From positions 94,071 to 158,070 of the forward strand of contig CAKOHE010000053.1 of assembly GCA_934047225.1 (NCBI GenBank): DNA of 64,000 nt, read 5' to 3'. The position numbers were made by a program, and so were the translations under genes. Shown here in pieces: positions 32,901-39,560 of the stretch. Within the stretch, counting starts at the first letter, position 1. Each line of letters begins with the position of its first letter. This stretch comes from Ypsolopha sequella (lineage: Eukaryota; Arthropoda; Insecta; Lepidoptera; Ypsolophidae). The notes beneath the pieces were generated by a model, which had not been told where the DNA came from, ran no database searches, and saw nothing but the letters and a program-made list of their open reading frames with translations.

Positions 32901-34376
32901 TAAATTTACACGTGACTTGCGGATTTGTAAGTGCTCGTGTACCAAATAACGTCCCAGTTGTTTTAGGAAATGTCGCTTTTCGTTCGTGTACCTATCGTTG
33001 TTATTAGCCCGATATATTATGTTAGCATTTTTGCCCGATATGTCCAGCATTGCATAGAATTGTTATTATTACGTTCTGATAAGTGGTCCTCAATGTCAAT
33101 GTCTGAAGCAGCCTGGGATTCTTCACTGTCGGAATCCGACTCTTCTAGCAACGCCAAATTGTTGCTAGGTCGTTTGACAAAGACATTTTGACTAAAATCT
33201 TAAAAAAGAGCAACATAAAATTAACACTAAACACTAAGTAAGCGAATAAAAGTAAGTCACAAAATCACCGCGCCACCGATGACGCTGGGTCATATTTACC
33301 CGTTTTAATTTAACGCACGTGTATATCGCTGCGCAAGCGGCATTTGCATTGAGCGGTCCAACGGGGCGGGTAGAGGGGAGCTATATCTCCAGCTACACGA
33401 ACGCTCGAACCAATAAATGAACGCAAAAAATATATATTAACGTTTAAAATTGCCTCGGGTCAATATGACCCAGCGTCAATGACGCCGGGTTAATAGAACT
33501 TTGGGTTGTGATGAACGCATTTTTTTGAAAAAACTTCTGGGCTGTTGGATGTTATACAACGTGTAACAGAAAGGTGTAACCATATTTGAAGAGCTTATTC
33601 AGTCAATGTTATAGAACAACTTTTACTATGGAGCAAACACTGTATCTCGAAAAAAAATATTTAACTGTTTCATAGACAAATGCCATGCCGCTCGGCCGAA
33701 ATGTATGGAAGGGCAGATTTTTTTTTGAGATTTTAGGGTTGGCTCCATAGTAAAAGTTGTTCTATACCATTGACTGAATAAGCTCTTCAAATATGGTTAC
33801 ACCTTTCTGTTACACCTTGTATATACCAACTGAATAACTTCTAAATAACCTATGTACTTTATTTATGTTACACATTGTAAATCTATATTTTAAACGTTAT
33901 TCTGTATGATTAGCAGATGTGGTTTGAGAAAATATAAGCAGATAATTTACAACCTGTATTTGTAAGTCAGTATTATATTTATGTTGCACTTTTTTTTTCA
34001 GCTACGTGCAGCTATCGATGCTGTTGCTATAACACAAAACAATACTCGAGAAACAAACACTACATTAAGAACAAACAAAAAACCGTCGAAACTAACAAAA
34101 GAAACCATTGAATTCACAAACAAAATTCAAAGCCTTCGGACGAATTTGGAGCAACTCTGCCAAAAAGTTTCGGTCAACAAATGCTATACGGCCTGCATAT
34201 TCGCCGCTACCAGCACTTGTAACGAATCTAAAAAAAAATGTACTAAGTCCAGGAAGAAAAGCTTTCAGAAGTCATGCAAAAAGCAGTGCAAGTCTTCCTT
34301 TATGGGTGCCGACGATTCAGATACGGATTCAGATGATGATGATGAAGATTCAGACGATGAAGACGATGATGAATAA
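23922..34376 (+). CDS. Unknown multi-exon secreted acidic protein gene
   Basis: Proposed exons are 23922-23975, 24112-24828, 25028-25147, a tentative 25312-25363, 29763-29876, 31200-31243 and 34002-34376. Phases join consistently and give about 491 residues. The protein has a hydrophobic N-terminal signal (MWFHLYPCLTFILTSLIS), a charged region with Ser/Asp runs, imperfect VGNDS repeats, a motif AYAEACAKVIVRKCYK, a Lys/Cys block spaced C-x3-C-x7-C-x6-C-x11-C-x3-C, and a terminal run of Asp/Glu. I do not recognise the family. Introns contain numerous TEs, including a piggyBac derivative. It lies on the strand opposite to RyR and may be nested in a long RyR intron (inference). The 3b exon is the weakest link: without it, phases between exons 3 and 4 do not match. 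Confidence 0.6.
24112..24828 (+). CDS. Unknown gene, exon 2: charged Ser/Asp-rich region
   Basis: A T/A-rich acceptor ending TTTCAG precedes 24112, and AAG|GTAATA is the donor. The 239 codons are open in phase 0. They begin VTITEENGTSTSTVKYDPL, continue with a predicted coiled segment (LKNITQVNKDLRELITFYEA), then a Ser/Asp stretch (SGSSSDDTSDDYSLIDSDSE) and imperfect VGNDS repeats near the end. Confidence 0.65.
25028..25147 (+). CDS. Unknown gene, exon 3
   Basis: A TTTCAG acceptor is followed by 40 codons in phase 0, ending AYAEACAKVIVRKCYK. The best donor is AAG|GCAAGT, a GC-AG intron. The EAC.K motif recurs in the candidate exon at 38282-38479. Confidence 0.6.
25312..25363 (+). CDS. Unknown gene, tentative exon 3b
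   Basis: A pyrimidine-rich stretch and AACAACAG acceptor precede 17 codons plus one base (TADFDHNYVFKNTADNG). The donor T|GTTAAT is weak. The exon is proposed because it enters at phase 0 and exits after one base, which is exactly what is needed to join exon 3 to the exon at 29763. Confidence 0.25.
25772..25914. mobile_element. Small foldback / MITE-like element
   Basis: The left arm AGGTTTATAAAGCAAGAGTT and AGTCATGATCTT answers the right arm AAGATTATGACTAAATAT and AAACTCTTTCTTTATAAACC. The arms flank about 40 bp of unique sequence. It is non-coding. Confidence 0.6.
25954..28777. mobile_element. Inner inverted-repeat pair (about 2.8 kb)
   Basis: CTCAGAATAAGGAATACAAA at 25954 answers the complementary stretch ending at 28777 (TTTGTATTCCTTATTCTGAG). 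The arms are about 40 bp with few mismatches. The interior includes a THAP-like coding fragment at 27685-27885, so this may be a decayed DNA transposon of a THAP-containing type. Superfamily assignment is inference. Confidence 0.42.
27685..27885 (+). pseudogene. THAP-like zinc-finger N-terminal fragment
   Basis: From the ATG the frame reads MSQEKKKRSLCLK, a stop, then NGGIHLFPKDVSRKAQIVQA and finally IICSAHM. The order C ... GG.H.FP.D..RK ... C-x2-H matches the THAP C2CH domain; the second cysteine position reads Tyr. One internal TAA plus that substitution make it a pseudogene. THAP domains occur at the N-terminus of P-element-like transposases and of host proteins. No transposase core was recognised downstream. 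Confidence 0.5.
28862..29534 (-). mobile_element. 3' end of a LINE (RT C-terminus, 3'UTR, TTTC tail)
   Basis: On the minus strand 29530-29378 reads RTTAFPGSFKYVASKCWNNI, PPPVREVTSRCAFGRKL, RAYLLEQ and a stop. This is the typical C-terminus of CR1/RTE-like LINE polyproteins (WN.IPP.IR ... F...L..YL). A 3'UTR follows down to a (TTTC)n tail, visible as GAAAGAAAGAAAGAAA at about 28865. It is severely 5'-truncated. Confidence 0.6.
29763..29876 (+). CDS. Unknown gene, exon 4
   Basis: A CGCAG acceptor precedes two bases plus 37 codons plus one base. The exon begins KTGCLESFEAGNDTNKIKEI, ends PLIGSPPI and is followed by a consensus C|GTAAGT donor. It is open in only one frame. Its exit phase matches the exon at 31200. 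Confidence 0.5.
29972..30146. mobile_element. MITE with about 59-bp TIRs
   Basis: The left arm (from AGTTTATATTACATATTTAT to AATTTCCAGATATATT) answers the right arm (AATATATCTGGAAATT to ATAAATACGTAATATGAACT). A short direct duplication of TTTCCAGATATAT lies at the inner edge of the left arm. It is non-coding. Confidence 0.68.
30652..30942 (+). repeat. Dispersed lepidopteran-type repeat (Helitron/SINE-like)
   Basis: It starts TCTATACTAATAATAAAG, contains the CTGTCTGTATGTATG run and ACTCAACGGATTTGAATGCG, and ends near GAGCCGCGGGCGAAACGC. This layout (TATACTAATA start, ACTCAACGG core, GCGGGC end) is one I recognise from many moth genomes. A partial relative is at 13308. Confidence 0.55.
31200..31243 (+). 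CDS. Unknown gene, exon 5 (micro-exon)
   Basis: A TATTTTTTACAG acceptor precedes two bases plus 14 codons (FSEDFYITCFPSSK). A strong GTGAGT donor follows. Entry phase matches exon 4 and exit phase matches the final exon. Confidence 0.5.
31536..31915 (+). repeat. Dispersed repeat, copy 1
   Basis: It shares long stretches with 36684-37105 in the same orientation: CACCATCAT, GAGAGAAATA.AGACGTCGTT, AATAAACAGTTACC, TTTTTTAATATCTCGCCAT, GAGATCAAAGCCATCAGGAC and ACATTTATATGG. No coding capacity or TIRs were recognised. Confidence 0.65.
31920..32318. other. Gene-free stretch, intron of the unknown gene
   Basis: AT-rich and without ORFs. About 50 bp at 32250-32300 matches the short repeat at 12577-12627. 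Confidence 0.35.
32319..33493 (-). mobile_element. piggyBac element, internally deleted, with TTAA duplications
   Basis: TTAA at 32319-32322 and 33490-33493 flank inverted ends CCCGGCGCCAATGACG (left) and CGTCAATGACGCCGGG (right). Subterminal motifs GGGTCATAATGACCC and GGGTCAATATGACCC recur near each end. The interior holds only the two ends of a transposase gene. TTAA flanks, CCC ends and the C-terminal zinc finger identify piggyBac. The copy needs a transposase supplied in trans. Confidence 0.9.
32670..33190 (-). pseudogene. piggyBac transposase, N- and C-terminal remnants
   Basis: On the minus strand an acidic N-terminal piece at about 33190-33058 (NNLALLEESDSDSEESQAAS, DIDIEDHLSERN) is joined in a different frame to a C-terminal piece at 33050-32670. 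The latter includes KRHFLKQLGRYLVHEHL, then the Cys-rich finger CQVCPSKKDKKTSHTCQACR and CPDHLIPYCNNC. The catalytic DDD core is entirely missing, a deletion of roughly 400 residues if the family length is normal. The piece ends at a natural stop at 32670. Confidence 0.85.
33553..33824. mobile_element. MITE family 1, copy 2
   Basis: It begins TATACAACGTGTAACAG and ends CTGTTACACCTTGTATA, with about 55-bp TIRs and the same interior as 14746-15013 (TATGGAAGGGCAGATTTTTT). TA flanks are present. It lies 60 bp from the piggyBac element. Confidence 0.82.
34002..34376 (+). CDS. Unknown gene, last exon: Cys/Lys block and acidic tail
   Basis: A long T tract and TTTCAG acceptor precede 124 codons and a TAA. 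The exon begins LRAAIDAVAITQNNTRETN, has a KCYTACIFAATSTCNESKKK block with six spaced cysteines, and ends in about 20 mostly acidic residues starting DDSDTDSDDDDED. The good acceptor and abrupt start of the open frame support a terminal exon. Confidence 0.65.
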   Translation, partial: LRAAIDAVAITQNNTRETNTTLRTNKKPSKLTKETIEFTNKIQSLRTNLEQLCQKVSVNKCYTACIFAATSTCNESKKKCTKSRKKSFQKSCKKQCKSSFMGADDSDTDSDDDDEDSDDEDDDE

Positions 34377-34565
34377 ATTATACAATAACATTTTATTGTT
34401 GTATGTTCCTCCTTTCAATTTCAGTACTATTGTGCTATTTCAACGACATGGATCCAAGGGTTGTAGTTGGGAAGTCTCGAAATCTAGAGTAACATACATG
34501 GGACGGGACAAATTCTAATTTGGCAGCATTATTGCGACAAAAATATCGGCGATACATTTATACAA

Positions 34566-35515
34566 ATACAAATACAAATAATTTATTTCTGTAACTTAAT
34601 CATAAATATTTTTACAAGTTGTTGGAGTCTCCTTTTAAGTAAAGAATATACCTGTCTTAGGAGGCTCCGCTCTTCCACTATTTACATTGATAGTATATTA
34701 TGAAAAAGAAAAGATTCAATACATTTAAATTTTGACAAATTTAAGAATAAGAATGTGGAGGTATGTACTAGTGTGTGAATTATGGTCTGTGTGAGGGTAT
34801 GTGGGTGAGTGTAATGTTTGAGAAAAAACCCTGTAAAACTCTAGTCCTTCGACCAAGGTCTTGGCATCAGATTTAGTTTATCTACTAGGAGGTGAGGGTT
34901 AATGTATGTGTATGTGTGTGTGCGGGCTTGTATAGTGAGGGTGTGTAAGCGGTGCAAGTGCTATTTACTGCAAGAATGTTTAGAATGGATTGTGTTTCTT
35001 TATTATCTATGTATTTATATGTAGTATATATGTAGTAATATGTAAAAAATGTAAACCAATATATTTTAAGGTATTTCGTAGATGTAATAAATATATGTAT
35101 TAATAAATTTTGCCAGGAATTTGCAACAAGGTTTCAACTTGCTCATAACTGTTTGTTTTTAACCATTTTGTTACAGACTTTTTACATTCATAGCTATTCA
35201 TGGGGTAGATATTTATGTATTTATTGACTAAGTTATATAAATGCGCAGATTGTTTGAGATATTGTCTACTAGCATAAACAGATTTAGCAGAAAGTACCGG
35301 TGCCACATTATCTTTCCTCCTTTTGTTAAGGATACAGGGATCATATGGTAAAGATTTGTGCAGTTTTAAAACAGCGTTCAAAACATAAAGTTTTCTAATT
35401 GTTAGTAAATCACACAAATTGTATAGGTCTTCAGTAGGAAATCTGAACGGTTTAAAATACATAACTTTCAGTAGTGACCGTTGTGCCCTCTCCAATTCAA
35501 GGAATTTTTCTTTAG
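34566..35515 (-). mobile_element. 3' fragment of a Daphne/Jockey-like LINE
   Basis: On the minus strand it begins inside the RT C-terminus at about 35515, continues to a stop at 35100 and has a G/T-rich 3'UTR. It ends in a short tandem tail of TATTTG units at about 34566-34585. The 3'UTR style matches the copy at 7809-12351, so the family appears to end in a short tandem repeat and not in poly(A). Confidence 0.8.
35100..35515 (-). pseudogene. LINE RT C-terminal fragment
   Basis: About 138 codons are open on the minus strand: KFLELERAQRSLLKVMYFK, RKDNVAP and ending LLQIPGKIY. They align well by eye with the C-terminus at 8164-8600 (ERAQRILLKVMCFKKLRFPT). Everything 5' of this is missing, where the element abuts a tandem repeat. 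Confidence 0.8.
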
Positions 35516-35528
35516 TATTTATTAAGGT

Positions 35529-36500
35529 TAAACGTTTATTAAGCTGAAACTTTGCACAAATGTAGTTCTAAACCTGGAATAGGACATAGGCTACTTTTTA
35601 TCCCATAAATCAGTTCCCATTGGAAGGCAATGGGGTGTCAAGTTCCTATAGAAAAGTGATGTAATGTTACTCCTTCACGCTGTATCTACTGAAGCGATTG
35701 GGCTGAAACTTTGCACAAATGTTGTTCTAGACCTAGAATAATCAGTTCCCATAGGATGGCAACGGGGTGTCAAGTTCCTATAGAAAAGTGATGTAATGTT
35801 ACTCCTTCACGCTGTATCTACTGAAGCGATTGGGCTGAAACTTTGCACAAATGTTGTTCTAGACCTGGAATAGGACATAGGCTACTTTTTATCCCATAAA
35901 TCAGTTCCCATTGGAAGGCAATGGGGTGTCAAGTTCCTATAGAAAAGTGATGTAATGTTACTCCTTCACGCTGTATCTACTGAAGCGATTGGGCTGAAAC
36001 TTTGCACAAATGTTGTTCTAGACCTAGAATAATCAGTTCCCATAGGATGGCAACGGGGTGTCAAGTTCCTATAGAAAAGTGATGTAATGTTACTCCTTCA
36101 CGCTGTATCTACTGAAGCGATTGGGCTGAAATTTTGCACAAATGTTTTTCTAGACCTGGAATAGGACATAGGCTACTTTTTATCCCATAAATCAGTTCCC
36201 ATTGGAAGGCAATGGGGTGTCAAGTTCCTATAGAAAAGTGATGTAATGTTACTCCTTCACGCTGTATCTACTGAAGCGATTGGGCTGAAACTTTGCACAA
36301 ATGTTGTTCTAGACCTAGAATAATCAGTTCCCATAGGATGGCAACGGGGTGTCAAGTTCCTATAGAAAAGTGATGTAATGTTACTCCTTCACGCTGTATC
36401 TACTGAAGCGATTGTGCTGAAATTTTGCACAAATGTTGTTCTAGACCTGGAATAGGGTATATACTACTTTTTATCCCATAAATCAGTTCCCATGGGAACA
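35529..36500. repeat. Higher-order tandem repeat (291-bp unit = 159 + 132)
   Basis: The anchor GCTGAAAC (or its variant GCTGAAAT) recurs at 35543, 35702, 35834, 35993, 36125, 36284 and 36416. Spacings alternate 159, 132, 159, 132, 159, 132. The short subunit equals the long one minus a 27-bp block (AGGACATAGGCTACTTTTTA...). This gives about three copies of a 291-bp dimer. It begins where the LINE fragment is truncated and ends near CAGTTCCCATGGGAACA. Confidence 0.85.
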
Positions 36501-36683
36501 AGAAATAGTATCGTTCAGAGACGCCGCTCGGCCTTTAGCGTCGCCAAACATATACTTTACTAGGGGATTAAATCAGTTTTCAAAGACCGCCTAAGACACA
36601 TTAGCAGAGTATTAATTCAGAAAACAAAAAATTGTTTAGTTATTATTTATCTAATGACGCCTCTTTACAGCACAAAAAGAAAA

Positions 36684-37105
36684 AAATGATAGAACACCAT
36701 CATATTAGCTGTGAGGATATCGTAAATATTGCTTCGTTTTTACCATAGACTAATAAATACAAGGTTTTTACGCAGTTTAGCAAGTTGTATAACTTTTATC
36801 TATACTGGAAACGAAAAAAGAGAGAAATATAGACGTCGTTCATGTAAGGAAGACACTTTTCTATAAATAAACAGTTACCGTTTCATGAAAACAGTTTTTA
36901 CCTGAAACCATTTCACAAATTCGTTGCTTTTTTAATATCTCGCCATCTTGCACCTCTTGATGAGAGATGAGTCGGAGTACGGTGTGGGGGGAAGGAAAAC
37001 GTATATAAATATGTGTACAAAGTTTCATTGAGATCAAAGCCATCAGGACGTCACAAACACCTAAAACATTTATATGGCAGCTGAACGGGATGGCCCAACT
37101 TAAGG
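36684..37105 (+). repeat. Dispersed repeat, copy 2
   Basis: Direct-orientation relative of 31536-31915, with small indels such as the additional TACCATAGACTAATAAATAC block. It is non-coding. Confidence 0.65.
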
Positions 37106-37109
37106 CGTA

Positions 37110-37275
37110 TGACCACGCTAAATGAGAAACTCGATGTGTGTCGGTACTATCAACGGAAACGACATTGAAATAATGTTCATTTCAGCGTGCCTGGAAAAGT
37201 GGCTGTTATGACAACCACTGCGTCTCCGGCTAGCGCAAAATAGGAGAAAATAATACTTTTCACATGGACGCCATG
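37110..37275 (+). repeat. Dispersed repeat, opposite orientation to 61540-61680
   Basis: ACGGAAACGACATTGAAATA, GTGGCTGTTATGAC and AAATAGGAGAAAATAATAC are the reverse complement of blocks at about 61540-61660 (TATTTCAATGTCGTTTCC, GTAACAGCCAC, TTTTCTCCTATTT). The family is unknown. Confidence 0.55.
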
Positions 37276-37793
37276 AACGGAAAAAAAATTTTGAACTTAA
37301 ATTTTTTAGATCTAAAAACTTCCTTTAATTTGGTGAAATAATAATTAAAATCGCTTTAGGCGTTTGGAAGGAGTAAGAGAATTCTTGTGGTAATCATGTG
37401 AAACTTTCGATTACTTTCGATTTTTTTTGTCAAAACTTACAATAGAAAAACAGTTTATGAAACTTAAAATTTATTTTTGACTCTATAATGCCTCTCATAT
37501 ATTTTTATGAAAGTTTTTGGACCCCCCGTGTGGGAGGAGTAGGCCTTCAAAGACAGGTCCAAATTGCAGTTGGCGTATCCATTCGCCTTAAGATACTTCT
37601 GCATAATACAAACATTTAATAAAACAAAATGAATTATAAAATTTTATTCATTCCGCTCGCCATCCAGCCGTAGAAAGTAGAAATGCAAGTATTAATTAAA
37701 CTAGTACAATCGTAAAATCTATTTTTCATACCATAGGTAAGTTAATAAAAATCGATTTGTAAGTATGTTTGCAATAACCTTGTTTTCTTTCAA

Positions 37794-37850
37794 ATGTATT
37801 TTAAATATTGGGTTTATTCAGCAGTTATTTTAACAACAACCTTAAAATTG
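37794..37850 (+). CDS. Candidate signal-peptide exon of a second unknown gene
   Basis: There are nineteen codons from the ATG (MYFKYWVYSAVILTTTLKL), hydrophobic after the first residues, followed by a GTAATA donor in phase 0. It resembles exon 1 of the gene at 23922 in length, phase and composition. No TATA box is evident, and the phase does not match the next candidate exon directly. Confidence 0.3.
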
Positions 37851-38281
37851 GTAATATTATTATTCAACGTCAGATTATTGTCAAAGTTTTTACGTTTTCA
37901 AGTTTTTTCGGAGTGTTTAGTTTTATGGGAATTTCTCGTAGATTATGCGTCCCTTGGAAAGTTTTATCCTGCTCTAATCAAATGCCGCACACGCAAAACT
38001 TCAGTTATTGTGAAATCGTGGCTACATTATGACATTAACCATAATTTCTTTATGTAATAAAGATGGTTTTTTCTTGTTAGTATCTGCGTGTGTTGGTTTC
38101 GTTTCAATCGGTTTTGAAACATGGAAACTGAATCGCTTTTATCGAGAAATTCATCCTTCTTTAAAAGTTATATAATTAATAAAAGATTGATAGTATGTTT
38201 ATTTTTAAAGTGTAATTGCCTTGAGTCACAAAACACGCCAAATTTTTTTCAAATTTTTACCCTCTACAAACTGATGTTTAG

Positions 38282-38479
38282 CATTGTGGGGCGGAATTGG
38301 TGCGTCAGATTCAAATAATAAAACTGCACCATTTCAGGAAGTTGCACAAACTGCCGACGTATTCGAAGAACTAAAAGAGTTTATGCCAGCTGTTATAGCA
38401 GAAGTTACACCAACTGCTAAAGTAGTCGACGAACTTCAAGAGGCCTGCTTGAAACTGGTTATGAAAAAATCTTTCAGGG
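38282..38479 (+). CDS. Candidate exon of a second unknown gene
   Basis: A TGTTTAG acceptor precedes two bases plus about 65 codons: LWGGIGASDSNNKTAPFQEV, AQTADVFEELKEFMPAVIAE and DELQEACLKLVMKKSFR. The ending resembles AYAEACAKVIVRKCYK from exon 3 of the neighbouring unknown gene. The donor AGG|GTCTGT is weak. No family is recognised. It is probably coding by composition, but gene structure is unresolved. Confidence 0.35.
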
Positions 38480-38983
38480 TCTGTTATTTTTGAAGCGAAT
38501 GCTTCTTTTTTACGCCTCAGATAGATAGGGGGTCCAAGTCAGAATTTGTACATTACTTCCGCAGTGGCGGTTTTCCAAGGGAGGCAACGTAGGCAGCGCC
38601 TCACCTTAAAAAAAAAACCGAATACTTACTATGCATATCTACTAGGTACCTACATCATAATAAACTTAGTGTACAGTACAATAATTCTCTATGGAATAAA
38701 CTATAGTATAAAAACTACTCCAAAATAGGATATCCCGAGTCCCGAGCATTGAGGCACCGAGAAACCCTTTTTATTTTACCACGCGACCGTCCTTCCGCGG
38801 CTTATATGCACGCGAGGCGCAAACTCTGAGCACTTGCACTGGTTTCGAGAAATCTTAAAAAAAAAAACAAAACTATGTATGTCCCCCCCTATCTCCAAAA
38901 AAAATATGAAAAAAATCATGGTAATATGTGTTTACGTAAAGATTACAGGAAAAATAAAGCGGTTGAGAAATTCACAAAAAAAA

Positions 38984-39058
38984 ATGACAAAATTAAATTT
39001 ATCATCCACAATACGGAACCCTAGGTATGCGAGTCTGACTCGCACTTGGCCGGTTTTT
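38984..39058 (+). repeat. Lepidopteran interspersed repeat end motif
   Basis: TACGGAACCCTAGGTATGCG followed by AGTCTGACTCGCACTTGGCC and a T-run is a motif I recognise as extremely common in moth and butterfly genomes. A partial relative (GGTACGGAACGCTGAAAAAC) lies at 16511-16530, beside the RyR exon. Confidence 0.55.
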
Positions 39059-39071
39059 TCCTATTGGCGAT

Positions 39072-39106
<35 letters not shown>

Positions 39107-39560
39107 TTATTTATACAGCATTACAGATAGAAATCCATTGCACTGTATAATTAAGTTTTTACAAATACAAATAAAAACATTCACACAAACCTATAGTTTA
39201 CACATAAAATTAAAATTCAACATAATATGGCAAAACAGAACAATTTACCTAACAGTTTAAATGTAGGGACATAGTCAGAGAAGACATAGTCAGAGGTCGC
39301 TAGTATAATTTAAATATAAAGTGGAGCAGTTACCAAGTAATGTGTTTTATTGACAAGATAAAATTTTATTTGCTTAAACATGCGTTTTAAATACATATAG
39401 GTGTTATTACATCTTTTTATTATTGGATACAGCACATTTTACCATAATATATAGTATGCAAATATTGACTCTCAAGAACTAACATGCTATAACAGAAGAA
39501 AATTTATTTATCATGTATTATCATTATTATATATCCTATTTATTATTATTATTATAAAAT

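Noticed and set aside
37808..38032. 74-codon frame FFGVFSFMGISRRLCVPWKV as a coding exon
   Set aside because: It overlaps two other frames of similar length in AT-rich DNA, with no acceptor or family support.
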